Source: Corynebacterium pseudopelargi
Lineage (GTDB): Bacteria; Actinomycetota; Actinomycetes; Mycobacteriales; Mycobacteriaceae
Assembly (NCBI RefSeq): GCF_003814005.1
Contig: NZ_CP033898.1
Location: 1,922,001 to 1,986,000, forward strand
Direction of reading: 5' to 3'
Length of the DNA stretch: 64,000 nucleotides
A program made the translations under genes and the position numbers. Below are positions 19,523 to 28,714 of the stretch, in pieces (position 1 is the stretch's first letter; every line of letters begins with the position of its first letter). A model generated the notes under the pieces. The model did no database searches, was not told the DNA's origin, and was given only the letters and a program-made list of their open reading frames with translations.

Positions 19523-19623
19523 CGCAGTATCGGTAGCGGGGCGCCAATCAATGCAGCAGGCCTCGCGTTCGTTGCCATGTATCGAGGTGCGTTATTGATG
19601 GGCGCGGGGGCGTGGAAAAGCTT

Positions 19624-19911
19624 TTAGCCCCAGGAAGCTGCTGCCAAACGGTTCACCTCACTCATGCGCTCATTGCCCTGGCGAACGGTGTTGGCGATGG
19701 TGGAAAGGATGGTGTTGAGTTCTGCGGCTGCGCGATCCCACTGCGCCTGGGCCTGCTGGTATGCGGTGGCGGATTCGCCTTCCCAGGTGCTCACCATCGG
19801 CTGGATGTGTGCGCGCAGTGATTCCAAGAGGGCATTGATGCGCCCGGAGGTGGATTGAATATCTCCTGCTGCGGCTTCGATTTCACCGAATCCGTACTTG
19901 ATCATGTCCAT
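19624..19911 (-). CDS. esxT: WXG100 protein EsxT (ESX-4 substrate)
   Basis: ESAT-6-like secreted protein of 95 residues, a helical hairpin that leaves the cell as a dimer with its partner through the type VII system. The turn carries the family motif in STWEGESATAY (W-E-G), flanked by two helices of about 40 residues. The C-terminal RMSEVNRLAAASWG is near the place of the secretion signal YxxxD/E, which is not obvious here and may be supplied by the partner. The start has GGGGG 7 bases upstream. It lies 16 bases after esxU in the same operon. Position beside rplM matches Rv3444c. Confidence 0.92.
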   Translation of the reverse strand: MDMIKYGFGEIEAAAGDIQSTSGRINALLESLRAHIQPMVSTWEGESATAYQQAQAQWDRAAAELNTILSTIANTVRQGNERMSEVNRLAAASWG

Positions 19912-19927
19912 GGTTGTTCCCCCTTAT

Positions 19928-20245
19928 TTAGAGTGCTAGGCCTTGGCCGCCCACGGCGTTGAAGGCTGCCACGTTGTCGGCTTCGGTGTGGTCAAAGGAT
20001 CCGGCGTTGGAGCGGATGTTATCGGCGATGGATTGCAGCGCTTGCTGCAGATCGCGCGCGGAAGCATTCCAGCGTTCCATCAGCCCATCAAAGCTGTGCT
20101 GAGCGCTACCCACCCAGGATCCGCGAACTGCGTCGACCACGCCGCGCAGCCTGGTCAGTTCTCCTTGTACTTCGTTGTTTGTGTCATCCACCCGAGCGGC
20201 GGTGCTCACCATTACGTCGGATTCTGTACGAAACGCACTAGTCAC
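19928..20245 (-). CDS. esxU: WXG100 protein EsxU (ESX-4 substrate)
   Basis: Partner of the ESAT-6-like protein, 105 residues. The WxG turn is RGSWVGSAQHSFDGL, between an N-terminal helix (TESDVMVSTAARVDDTN) and a C-terminal helix (WNASARDLQQALQSIADNIR), with a flexible Gly-rich tail. The GTG at 20245 is chosen because GGGGG lies 7 bases upstream; the frame extends 8 codons further through that ribosome site. It is the first gene after an ECF-type promoter. Equivalent to M. tuberculosis Rv3445c by order. Confidence 0.9.
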   Translation of the reverse strand: MTSAFRTESDVMVSTAARVDDTNNEVQGELTRLRGVVDAVRGSWVGSAQHSFDGLMERWNASARDLQQALQSIADNIRSNAGSFDHTEADNVAAFNAVGGQGLAL

Positions 20246-20357
20246 GTGATTTCCCCCTTTGTATAACAATTGAATTGATCACTGACATTCCCCGAGAGCG
20301 TCAGTGCTGAGTTGCCCGCCCGGCCACGAGGCCGTTGCTAAACACTCATTACTCTTA

Positions 20358-20384
20358 GACGTAATTGCCGTCCCAGCGGTTCCC
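20358..20384 (-). promoter_or_regulatory. ECF-sigma-type promoter of esxU-esxT
   Basis: On the minus strand GGGAACCGC, 14 bases, CGTC, then TAA. It lies about 113 bases upstream of the esxU GTG and just after the end of the Rv3446c-like gene, so it gives the secreted pair its own transcript. Confidence 0.82.
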
Positions 20385-20402
20385 TTTTGAAGCAAAGTTT
20401 TT

Positions 20403-21290
20403 TTACACCAGCTCAAGGCTTGCCACCGCTTGGTCACAGGCCGCTAATTGCTGGCTCGATGCAGCCTGACGAGTCTGACACCCCACAAATAACATGTGCT
20501 CCCCGCGCTGCCATTGCGTCCAGCGCACCTCAGAGCCATCGTCGGCGCGCTCCAAGTACACCACCGCGGGCGCATTGGCCAGGCGAGTATTGGCCTCAAG
20601 CACCTCTAAGGAATCATCGACTCGCACGGCATCGAGGGTGTTGCTGAGGCTTCTGCCCGGTGTTTCCTTGCTCAGCAGGATTCTTAAATTCGGGTCATCG
20701 CCTGTTGCCATCACATCCCCATCACGTGGCGCCAAACCAAAATCTACCGGCAGCTTCACGCGTAGCCCATCTAATTCCATGCTGCGCAATACCGGACCTT
20801 TGGGCGCAGGCGGCGGGGTGCTCGTCGCCTGCACTGTGCTGCTGTTTGGCGTTGCTGCGGCCTCAATCGGCGCTGGCGCATCATCACTTGCAAGCCAGCG
20901 CCAAGAAGCAATCACCGCCAGCAGCGCCACACTTGCGATCAAACCCCAGGCGATCTTTTGCCTTTTCGACGCCCCACGTTCGCGCTTCATAGCCAATTGC
21001 GGCACAGCTTGAGGTTTTTCTTCCTCTCGCATGAGCTGCGCTTCTGGCTCAATGACCTGCGCACCTGCTGCAAGAAGCTCCGCTTTGAGTATCTCGATGG
21101 CCTCGCCTTCGCCAATGAGCTCCACACAGCCATGCTCCCAACCATGAAGGAGTTCTTTGCCTTGTTCAATCACGGCCTCGGTGGCCCAGCCCTCGACGAT
21201 GCCGCTGCCGGGTAAGTCATAACGAAACAGCGTGTCTGGGCCTTCAAAGATGGTGGCTGCATCTAACACGCTGATGCTTAAGGTGCTCAC
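20403..21290 (-). CDS. Type VII secretion-associated protein (Rv3446c family)
   Basis: A 295-residue membrane protein linked only to ESX-4 loci. Residues 1-110 are cytoplasmic. One membrane segment follows at about 112-130 (IAWGLIASVALLAVIASW), then a Pro/Thr-rich linker and an exported C-terminal domain (from VLRSMELDGLRVKLPVDFG) that is the family hallmark. Two cysteines near the end (VGCQTRQ and AACDQA) may pair outside. Its start overlaps the end of eccC by 4 bases. Function in the secretion machine is unknown. A near copy of the 11-mer (CCTTTTCGACG, 20961-20971) lies at the start of the membrane segment. Confidence 0.85.
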   Translation of the reverse strand: MSTLSISVLDAATIFEGPDTLFRYDLPGSGIVEGWATEAVIEQGKELLHGWEHGCVELIGEGEAIEILKAELLAAGAQVIEPEAQLMREEEKPQAVPQLAMKRERGASKRQKIAWGLIASVALLAVIASWRWLASDDAPAPIEAAATPNSSTVQATSTPPPAPKGPVLRSMELDGLRVKLPVDFGLAPRDGDVMATGDDPNLRILLSKETPGRSLSNTLDAVRVDDSLEVLEANTRLANAPAVVYLERADDGSEVRWTQWQRGEHMLFVGCQTRQAASSQQLAACDQAVASLELV

Positions 21291-24200
21291 GGCGTTTCCT
21301 TCGGCGTGGCAACCTGCAGCATGCCTTGTTGGCTTCCGCGTTCAACCCACACCGCACGCCCTGGGATTTGCGCACTGGGGCGCACACCAAAGAGGGGGCC
21401 ATCATCGCGTTCGCCGCTGAGCAGCAGCACCAGTGGGTGTTGATCTTTCAGCTCAGCCAACAGGGGCTGGAACAAAGCTCGCATGGCTCCGCCCATCTTT
21501 CTGATGCACACCACATGTAGGCCAATATCGCGGGCGTGTGGCAGCACCTCTAGCAGCGGGGCTAAAGAGGCAGGATCGCATAAGTCTGCATCATCAATGC
21601 ACACAAAAAGTTCCGGGCCTTCCCACCAATTACGAGCCCGAAGCTGCTCGGCACTTAACTCCGCCCCAGGTAGGCGCCCGCGCAAGGTGATGAGCGTTTC
21701 TGCCATCAGCGCTTCCGTGGCTTGGCGTGAGCCGGCGTACCCGGCCAACATGTGCTCTGGCACGGTGCCGAGATGGCTGCGACGAGGATCAATCAACACC
21801 ACCCGCGCCTGCTGCGGATCCATCGCTGCTACCTGCTGCAGCACGGATGCAAGCAGCGTGGATTTTCCAGAACCCTGGGCACCAAAACAAAGCAGGTGCG
21901 GCGATTGGGCAAAGTCCCATGCCACCGCCTTGAGATCCTTAGCACCAACACCGAGCACCACCGCAAGATCATGCTCAAGTGCATCGACGCTGATGGCGTG
22001 TGGCAAAAGCTTTAAGGCCGGCACCCGTGGCTGATCCGCACAATGCCTGGTCACATGGGCAATGTCTTGGGGTCCGCTGTGGGCAATGAGCATCTGCTCT
22101 TTGCTGTGATGCACGCCCAAACCTGGGCGGTGCGGGAGGCGTTCTTGAATCTTGCGATCAATCAAAGAATCAAGCGCCTCACCCAGTTTCAGCTCAATTC
22201 TTTGGGCAATCAGATCGCGTACCGCAGGGCGCATTGCCGTCCACCTGGGAGTGCTGAGCACCAAGTGAACATGTGACGCCAAGCCATCTGCTGCTATTCG
22301 ATTCAAGGACTCCAAGTGCTCTTCATACTCGGCAGAGAGCACATGCCAGCCGTCGATAAGCAAAAAGGTATGGCGCGCCTCAGCATTATCCACCAGCCCA
22401 AGCACCTCATCGATCATGCGCGCCACTTTTTCCGGCTCATCGCGATGCGCCACCCCAGCCACATGCGGCAATTGTTTCAACGCAGCTAGATCCTTAGCCG
22501 CCAGGTCCAATACATAGATGCGCAACTGCTGGGTGCTGTGCTTAAGCGCCAAAGAAAGCGCCAAGGTGCGAAGTGCTGTGGTTTTGCCCGACTGCGGCCC
22601 ACCGCAAATGGCGGCGTGGCCTTGCTGGCCATGGAAATCCAGCACCAAAGGATCCTGGCGCTGCTCAAAGGGGCGATCGATAATCCCGATGGCAGCACGC
22701 AACGTACCTTCGGGCTGCGCCACTGAGGCCAACGCGATTGCCTCTGGCAGCGGAGGCAACCACACCTGGCGTGCCTGCATACCCAATTCGCTGGCAAGCT
22801 GCACTGCGGCATCCACCAAAGATTCCAAATAACTTGCACCCGAGGCGGCCTCACACATATCCACCTCGGTGGATTCCCAACCATCCCAGCGACGTGCCTG
22901 CCCTGGTGCATCACTAGGTTGCGTGGGCACCATCAAAGGACCAGAAACATAGTCGGTATGAAAGCGCAGCAGCTCACCATCGGCAGTTTTGAGCAGCCCC
23001 GCACCGGGAGTATTGGGCAGCTCATAGGCATCGGCAACACCAAGCACCTGTCGAGATTCCGCCGAAGAGAAGGTCTTGAGCCCAATGCGATAGCTCAAGT
23101 GAGAATCCAAACCACGCAGCTTGCCTTCCTCTAAACGCTGCGAAGCCAACAGCAGATGCATGTGCAAAGAACGCCCAAGCCTGCCCACCGCCACAAAAAG
23201 ATCCGCAAAATCTGGGTGCTGGCCAAGCAGCTCCGAAAACTCATCCACCACAATGACCAAGGCCGGCATGGCTTCGAGGTCTGGGCGATGCTCACGAGCC
23301 GCCATGTATTCGCCCACATTGGCAAAATTGCCGGCCTTTCTTAAAAGCTCCTGGCGCCGGTGCATCTCACCTGCGATTGCTGCGTGCATGCGCTCTACCA
23401 GCACGGCTTCTTCAGAAAGATTCGTAATCACCGCGGAGGTATGCGGCAGCTTTTCTAGACCCAAGAACGTAGCGCCGCCTTTGAAATCCACCAGCACAAA
23501 ATTCAACGTCTCTGGATCATGCAGGCCAGCAAGCGATACCACCAGGGTGCGCAGCAACTCGGACTTGCCACTACCGGTAGCGCCCACGCATAGCCCGTGC
23601 GGGCCCATGCCGCCGTGGGCGGACTCTTTGAGATCTAAGAGCAAGCTTGCGCCATCTTCACGCACACCGATGGGCACTTGGAGGCGCTGAGGACCTCTCG
23701 CCACCCAACGCTTGCGCAACTGCTCTACCTCAGGAAATAGCCCCTCCAGAGGCTGCAAGCCCTGGGTGGTGCCGGCTTGTGCATCGCTGGTGGCAAGGCT
23801 TCGCGCCAGTTGCGCAGCCGCAGGCACGCTGGCGAGCTCTACCTGGCCTAGATCTTCCATACCGGCTTCGGTGAGCACGCTGATTCGATCATCCTGGGCA
23901 ATGAGCACCAAACCTTCTGCCTCTGCCAACGCCACCATCGGGTGCAGCTCTGCTTGAGCAAGCGAGCCTTCAAAACACAACAGCAAGGTGCGATCGGCGC
24001 GAAGCCCAGGCATGCTCGTTGCATCGTGATCCTTGGCATCCACCACCTGCACCCCATGATGGGCATCAGCGGTGGTGTGCGCTAGCCACTTCAACCACTG
24101 CCACTGATCAAGACGCCGCAGGGGCTCATCTACCTCAATGCTCACATGCGCCGGCTGGTGGTGATAGGCCAGTTGCAGCAACATCTGGCGGATCAAACCC

Positions 24201-24916
24201 GGCGCCTGTTCGCCCACCACCGCGATGATGGGAAAGGCCTGGGGCTGCAGCACAACGGGCATTTCTGGGATGGTGCCAACGGCGCGAACCACTCTGCGCA
24301 GCGCAATGGCGCACACCGGGTCTAGATCTTCTGCATTGCCTGGATCTTCTACCTCAATCGGCGTGCATAACGGAGTGCGCCCCACCCCCAGGCGCACCGC
24401 CATGAAGTGCTCATGCTGCGGATCGCGCTGCTCGCGGTGCTCGACGAGCCCCTGGCTTAACGTATTGGCATCTGGGTGCAGCGTGTGTTCCCTCTGGCGC
24501 TGGATAGCGGCGTGCTCTAAAGCCTGATCACGCAAGAACACCAAGTGCCGCAGGTAGGAGCGGCGGGTGTCGTCTTCTTCATTGCTGCCCTTCGGCTGCA
24601 GCATCGCCAACATCGATACCACCATGAACAGCGGAAACATCATCATCATTGGATTAAAGGTGGCCTGAGAAAGCACCATAAACGCCACCATCGCCACCAT
24701 GGCCAACACCATCACCACCGGCATGATGATCCTCGGCCACGGCAATGGTTGCGGTTGTTGTGCTTTAGGCACCGCCTGAGCTTTGAGATTGCCCGTAGGC
24801 AAATCCGGCACACTTGCTGCCTCGATGGTGATATCCGACGGTGTATCAACACTGTGGGCGTCGGTGGTGTGCGGCAGTGGTGCGTCGAAAAGCTTGCGCG
24901 CCAACGTGCGAGTCAT
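21287..24916 (-). CDS. eccC: Type VII secretion ATPase EccC
   Basis: Motor ATPase of the ESX-4 inner-membrane complex, about 1209 residues, with EccCa and EccCb fused in one chain as in ESX-4. Two membrane segments near residues 70-105 are followed by three FtsK/SpoIIIE-type ATPase domains. Their Walker A motifs are GATGSGKSELL near 444, GGPQSGKTTALRTL near 772 and GAQGSGKSTLL near 1010. Walker B in the first reads LVIVVDEFSELL and in the third LFVCIDDADLC, but in the second LLIDGWHVL lacks the catalytic acid, so that domain may not hydrolyse ATP. The ATG at 24916 has GGGGG 10 bases upstream; a TTG at 24925 is less likely. It is divergent from eccD. Confidence 0.95.
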   Translation of the reverse strand: MTRTLARKLFDAPLPHTTDAHSVDTPSDITIEAASVPDLPTGNLKAQAVPKAQQPQPLPWPRIIMPVVMVLAMVAMVAFMVLSQATFNPMMMMFPLFMVVSMLAMLQPKGSNEEDDTRRSYLRHLVFLRDQALEHAAIQRQREHTLHPDANTLSQGLVEHREQRDPQHEHFMAVRLGVGRTPLCTPIEVEDPGNAEDLDPVCAIALRRVVRAVGTIPEMPVVLQPQAFPIIAVVGEQAPGLIRQMLLQLAYHHQPAHVSIEVDEPLRRLDQWQWLKWLAHTTADAHHGVQVVDAKDHDATSMPGLRADRTLLLCFEGSLAQAELHPMVALAEAEGLVLIAQDDRISVLTEAGMEDLGQVELASVPAAAQLARSLATSDAQAGTTQGLQPLEGLFPEVEQLRKRWVARGPQRLQVPIGVREDGASLLLDLKESAHGGMGPHGLCVGATGSGKSELLRTLVVSLAGLHDPETLNFVLVDFKGGATFLGLEKLPHTSAVITNLSEEAVLVERMHAAIAGEMHRRQELLRKAGNFANVGEYMAAREHRPDLEAMPALVIVVDEFSELLGQHPDFADLFVAVGRLGRSLHMHLLLASQRLEEGKLRGLDSHLSYRIGLKTFSSAESRQVLGVADAYELPNTPGAGLLKTADGELLRFHTDYVSGPLMVPTQPSDAPGQARRWDGWESTEVDMCEAASGASYLESLVDAAVQLASELGMQARQVWLPPLPEAIALASVAQPEGTLRAAIGIIDRPFEQRQDPLVLDFHGQQGHAAICGGPQSGKTTALRTLALSLALKHSTQQLRIYVLDLAAKDLAALKQLPHVAGVAHRDEPEKVARMIDEVLGLVDNAEARHTFLLIDGWHVLSAEYEEHLESLNRIAADGLASHVHLVLSTPRWTAMRPAVRDLIAQRIELKLGEALDSLIDRKIQERLPHRPGLGVHHSKEQMLIAHSGPQDIAHVTRHCADQPRVPALKLLPHAISVDALEHDLAVVLGVGAKDLKAVAWDFAQSPHLLCFGAQGSGKSTLLASVLQQVAAMDPQQARVVLIDPRRSHLGTVPEHMLAGYAGSRQATEALMAETLITLRGRLPGAELSAEQLRARNWWEGPELFVCIDDADLCDPASLAPLLEVLPHARDIGLHVVCIRKMGGAMRALFQPLLAELKDQHPLVLLLSGERDDGPLFGVRPSAQIPGRAVWVERGSQQGMLQVATPKETP
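24883..24893 (-). repeat. GCTTTTCGACG element, copy 4
   Basis: Exact copy on the minus strand, within the first dozen codons of eccC. Confidence 0.7.
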
Positions 24917-24952
24917 GACAATCAATCCCCCTTGTGATCATTCCCCCAAAGA

Positions 24953-24970
24953 TGTGTACCCCCGTACACA
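24953..24970. promoter_or_regulatory. Perfect palindrome upstream of eccC
   Basis: TGTGTAC-CCCC-GTACACA, a 7-base inverted repeat centred about 45 bases before the eccC ATG in the eccC-eccD divergent gap. Operator-like; the binding protein is unknown. Confidence 0.45.
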
Positions 24971-25055
24971 ATCTCCGGTGCCACGCGCCTTGCGGTGGAC
25001 ACAGCACCGAGCTTAGGTCAAGATAGCTTGCAGCAAAAGGGATAGCGTGCGATTG

Positions 25056-25082
25056 GGGAATCGCACAGGTTTGCTGCCCGAT
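25056..25082 (+). promoter_or_regulatory. Degenerate ECF-type promoter before eccD-mycP
   Basis: GGGAATCGC, 14 bases, CGAT on the plus strand. It keeps the exact spacing of the three strong elements but differs at one base in the -35 box and two in the -10 box. It ends 62 bases before the eccD GTG. Confidence 0.45.
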
Positions 25083-25144
25083 TGCGCTTTCGCTGCTTGA
25101 GTAGGCACAACGATCTCAAGCATTCACACCAAGGGGGAATTTTT

Positions 25145-26818
25145 GTGCACGTCGTAGACCAGGACATTCGGCTGCATTTTCGCATCAATTCCGGCAGGAC
25201 AACTGCCAAAGTCCAAGCCGTAGACATGTCGATTCCGGCAAGCTCTAGCATCGCCGAAGTGCTCGCAGAGGTGCTCGACCTTGCCCAAGCACCAGCAGTG
25301 AGCGTGCCGTGGCAAGCCACCACACCGGCCGGCATTGAAATTGATGCCAACGAATCCATTGCCAATATCGGGCTCACGCACGGCTCGGTGGTGATGCTTC
25401 GGCCACGCAGGCCAACGCCAGTGCCAGTGCTGCGCGATTCAGCCGAAGCGGTATCGGCACTGGCGCAATTCGAACGCCCAGCACGGCATACCTCCATCGT
25501 CGCCGCAGCCACGGGAGCATTGGGGTGCATCGCACTGCTGTGTTTGAGCGCGTCTGGGCTTCATGCCGCCCTTGCTTGCGTGATTGCCGCAGTACTGCTC
25601 ACGAGCGCTTTTACGTTTAAACCCAATGCGCTGATCATGCCCATGATTGCCACGCTTGTAGGCATTGCTGCCGGAATCTATGTCACCGGCCACCACGCAG
25701 AAGATGGTGTGTGGGGTTTGCTTGCCGGCGTAGTGGCAGCAATGAGTGCGATCGGGGTGTGCTGGGTGATCGTTCGGCTGCGCACCGGGGTGCATTTGCG
25801 ATTTCGCCACCTGGATTGCTCAGCACAAGGCCAGGCCATTGGCCTAGGACGAGGTGGTGCTTCCAAGCGAGGCTCGACAAGGCGGGCAGGTAGCCATAGC
25901 GGGGCAACAGCGCTGCCGCAGGGCGAGGCAATGCGAAGCCCTGCAGCATCTGGGCGCAAAGGCCAGCAGGCATACGAGCTTGAGGATGTATCAGGCACGA
26001 GTGCAGAGCAAAAACACCACAAACACCCAGCGCAACTGGGGTGTTCCGGGGTATTAAGCCGCGAAGAAGCCGATGCGTTACGCACCTCCTGCATTGCCAG
26101 CTTGGCTTCCTGCTTCTTGCTTGGCTGCGGCGTGCCAGCAGGTTGGATGCATCAGCACTACCTCAGTGATCCCCTGGGGTGGCTGGTAGGTGCCAGTGCC
26201 CTGGTCATCTTAGGCGGTGCGCTGCTTGCCCTTGCAGCACCCCTGCTTGCCGCACACCTTGCGGGCCTGAGCGTACCGCGGGTGCCAACTGCCGGGGAGG
26301 ATCTAGGCCACGGCGATGCAGAACATGATCCGATGGTGCTCAATGAACAAGCCAAGGTAGCACGCGTGATGTTTAATGGCCTCCACCTCGCCATTACCAT
26401 CACCTCTGTACCGGCGCTGCTACTGCTTGCCGTTGGGAGCCTGCCAAGTGTGGGCATGCATGGTCACGCCGGTGCGTGCGTCGCACTCGGATTATCCGTG
26501 GCCTTGGCCTTACTCTTGCACGCACATCGGCATCAATCAGCACTGAGCATCTGGTGCATGTGGCTGGTGGCAATGGCAGCGCTGCTCAGCGCAAGCATCA
26601 GTGCCGCAGCACATGGGCACTGGGCATGGTTGAGCTTAAGCGGGCTCGCCTGCGGAGCCCTAGCACTAGCGAGTGCTTGGTCGCCGCGTTTACGCAACTT
26701 GGCACCTACCACCGTGGTGTGGATTGAGCGCCTCGAAGCGGCCAGCGTATGCCTGGCCATTCCTTTAACCTTGCAGATCTTAGGCTTATTTAGCCTGCTC
26801 AGGGGGCATGCAGGATGA
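25145..26818 (+). CDS. eccD: Type VII secretion membrane channel EccD
   Basis: Core membrane protein of the ESX-4 pore, 557 residues. The first ~85 residues are a ubiquitin-like YukD domain (DIRLHFRINSG to GSVVMLRPRRP). Eleven or so membrane segments follow from about residue 115. The loop after the fourth or fifth segment (about 215-320) is unusually long and basic (GRGGASKRGSTRRAG, then KHHKHP). The GTG at 25145 is supported by AAGGGGGA upstream; the frame extends to 25082 without support. Its stop overlaps mycP by 4 bases. Confidence 0.92.
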   Translation: MHVVDQDIRLHFRINSGRTTAKVQAVDMSIPASSSIAEVLAEVLDLAQAPAVSVPWQATTPAGIEIDANESIANIGLTHGSVVMLRPRRPTPVPVLRDSAEAVSALAQFERPARHTSIVAAATGALGCIALLCLSASGLHAALACVIAAVLLTSAFTFKPNALIMPMIATLVGIAAGIYVTGHHAEDGVWGLLAGVVAAMSAIGVCWVIVRLRTGVHLRFRHLDCSAQGQAIGLGRGGASKRGSTRRAGSHSGATALPQGEAMRSPAASGRKGQQAYELEDVSGTSAEQKHHKHPAQLGCSGVLSREEADALRTSCIASLASCFLLGCGVPAGWMHQHYLSDPLGWLVGASALVILGGALLALAAPLLAAHLAGLSVPRVPTAGEDLGHGDAEHDPMVLNEQAKVARVMFNGLHLAITITSVPALLLLAVGSLPSVGMHGHAGACVALGLSVALALLLHAHRHQSALSIWCMWLVAMAALLSASISAAAHGHWAWLSLSGLACGALALASAWSPRLRNLAPTTVVWIERLEAASVCLAIPLTLQILGLFSLLRGHAG

Positions 26819-28056
26819 GCCTCATGCTGAAGCACTTGAAGTATTTGCTTGGATTTTCGCCCTGCTTGGGTACACGCCGCGCTGGCGCTGGTGCCAGCGG
26901 GAGGGTCGGCAGCGCTAAATCCGGCAGCGCTAGAACCGGCAGCGCGATGGCCGCGGCGACGGCAGCGGCGATCACCCTTTCGGCGGTGGCATGTGTTCCG
27001 CACAGCCTGCTTCCCGCAGCGTATGCAGCAGAATGCCCCGAGACGGTTGGCGCCGATACTGAGCAAATTGCCTCCCAGGCACTAAGAAGCGATGCGTATC
27101 GACCTGCGCATCGTTTTGCCGATGGCACCGGAGTTACGGTGGCCGTGATCGATACGGGTGTGGAGCCACATCCTCGCCTGCGCCTGCACCCAGACAATGA
27201 GCCTGGAGATTGCCAAGCTCACGGCACCATCGTGGCCGGGGTAATTGCTGCGCACGACAACGGTGATGGCGTGGTGGGCGTTGCCCCTGGTGCAGAGATC
27301 TTAGGTATTCGCCAGGAAGGCGATCAGCGCCGTGAAGATACTGCCGGCACCATCGCCACCTTGGTCGATGCCATCGACGAAGCGATTGAGCACCACGTGC
27401 AGATCATCAATATTTCGGTGGTGGCCTGCGTGCCACCGGGCACAGCGCTCGCGAACACTGCCTTAGATCAGGTGATTCAAAAAGCCGAGGCACACGGCAT
27501 CGTGATTGTGGCTGCGGCTGGAAATATTGGCGGCCCATGCGCCGAGCACAGTCAAGCGCTTCCTGCCTCACATCCCCTGGTGGTAGGCGTTGGAGCCACC
27601 AGCGATGAGCGCACCCTTGCCACATATTCCATGCCGGTTGAAGGCTTTGCCTTCAGTGCCCCTGGGCATGTGATGGCAGCAGTTGATCCTCGCGGCCCCG
27701 GTTTGGCTGCAGCTACCAGCAGCTATAACACCACCGCGGTGTTTGAAGGCACGAGCTTTGCTGCCCCATTGGTGGCAGGCACCTTTGCATTGCTGCGCCA
27801 ACGCCATCCCGATGCTTCTCCTGCACAATTACGCGCCATGCTCCAACACAGCGTTGATCCAAATACTGGGGTGGTAGATCCGCTTCGCAGTGTGACGTTT
27901 AGGCACGAAGATGCCCAGCACCATCAGGTGCAACTTTTGGCGCGTAGCCCTATAAGAACGCAGGGCTTATCCAAACTGTTGTTGTTATTACTTGGCGCAA
28001 GCCTGCTGGGCATTGTTGTACTAGCACTTGGCCGAAGCCGTGAGCACACTAGCTAA
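26815..28056 (+). CDS. mycP: Mycosin protease MycP
   Basis: Membrane-anchored subtilisin-like protease required for stable ESX machines, 413 residues. The catalytic triad is visible: Asp in VAVIDTGVEPH near 107, His in CQAHGTIVAGVIAAH near 141, and Ser in GTSFAAPLVAGTFALLR near 315. The Asn of the oxyanion hole is in AAAGNIGGPC. A C-terminal membrane segment (LLLLLLGASLLGIVVLAL) anchors it. The N-terminal export signal is preceded by a repeat GSAKSGSARTGSA, encoded by three 13-15 base units. It is coupled to eccD by ATGA. Substrate in ESX-4 is unknown. Confidence 0.93.
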   Translation: MSLMLKHLKYLLGFSPCLGTRRAGAGASGRVGSAKSGSARTGSAMAAATAAAITLSAVACVPHSLLPAAYAAECPETVGADTEQIASQALRSDAYRPAHRFADGTGVTVAVIDTGVEPHPRLRLHPDNEPGDCQAHGTIVAGVIAAHDNGDGVVGVAPGAEILGIRQEGDQRREDTAGTIATLVDAIDEAIEHHVQIINISVVACVPPGTALANTALDQVIQKAEAHGIVIVAAAGNIGGPCAEHSQALPASHPLVVGVGATSDERTLATYSMPVEGFAFSAPGHVMAAVDPRGPGLAAATSSYNTTAVFEGTSFAAPLVAGTFALLRQRHPDASPAQLRAMLQHSVDPNTGVVDPLRSVTFRHEDAQHHQVQLLARSPIRTQGLSKLLLLLLGASLLGIVVLALGRSREHTS

Positions 28057-28080
28057 GGCCTAGAGGTTAAGGCTTAGGCG

Positions 28081-28500
28081 TTAAGGCGTAGAGGCGAGCA
28101 TGGGATCCAGCGCTGGAAACATCCCCATTTTCCAGCCAACCCATGTAATGCCAAGCACGGTAATCCATGCGGCGAGCACCGTGCCTGAAATCAGTGAATA
28201 GCGCACCTTTTTCGGCTGCGGCTGATACCAGTTGCTAAAGCGATCATAGGAAGACACACCCCAGCCGAGCAGCCTGGCAGCCCAATGCACCTCGAGGCTT
28301 AGTACACCGATGCCGACAAATACGGTGAGCCAACCTGGCCCTGGAAATGGAATGGTGATCAGCCCGACAATCACAATCAGGGTGCCTAAGGTGAGCACGG
28401 CCGGGCGAACGAGGAATCCATAGCGGCGCTGTTTGAGCGCCTCGTGGTTGCGTTCTAAACGCTCTACTTTTTCAGCAACTGCATCACGCATACTGGCCAC
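28081..28500 (-). CDS. PGPGW-motif membrane protein (TIGR02611-like)
   Basis: Small membrane protein of about 139 residues with the signature block IPFPGPGWLTVFVGIGVLS between its first two membrane segments. A third segment is near the C-terminus (SLISGTVLAAWITVLGITWVGW). The N-terminus is a charged helix (EKVERLERNHEALKQRRYG). Function is unknown for the family. Starts are ambiguous: a GTG at 28500 with GGAGG upstream is preferred, an ATG at 28491 possible. It sits between mycP and eccB, which are neighbours in M. tuberculosis, but need not be part of the secretion system. Confidence 0.8.
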   Translation of the reverse strand: MASMRDAVAEKVERLERNHEALKQRRYGFLVRPAVLTLGTLIVIVGLITIPFPGPGWLTVFVGIGVLSLEVHWAARLLGWGVSSYDRFSNWYQPQPKKVRYSLISGTVLAAWITVLGITWVGWKMGMFPALDPMLASTP

Positions 28501-28714
28501 GGCACATTCCACCTCCTTCAAGCACGAGCAACCGTTAGCTTGGCATAGCCTTGTCCATCTAGACAAGGGGTTCAGCCCAAGTGTAGCGCTTGTTGGTGCG
28601 CACACCGCAGGTCATTATCAAGCTCACAGCCTGCTCACATGAGCTTTTTAGGCCACAGCCACCACACCGGCTCCTCCCGCCGACGCAGATGTCTTGGCCA
28701 AAGCGCGCTGGAGG

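Noticed and set aside
26900..26950. Repeated GSA-type codons at the MycP N-terminus as a mobile repeat.
   Set aside because: Only three short units in a signal-peptide region; ordinary low complexity is enough.
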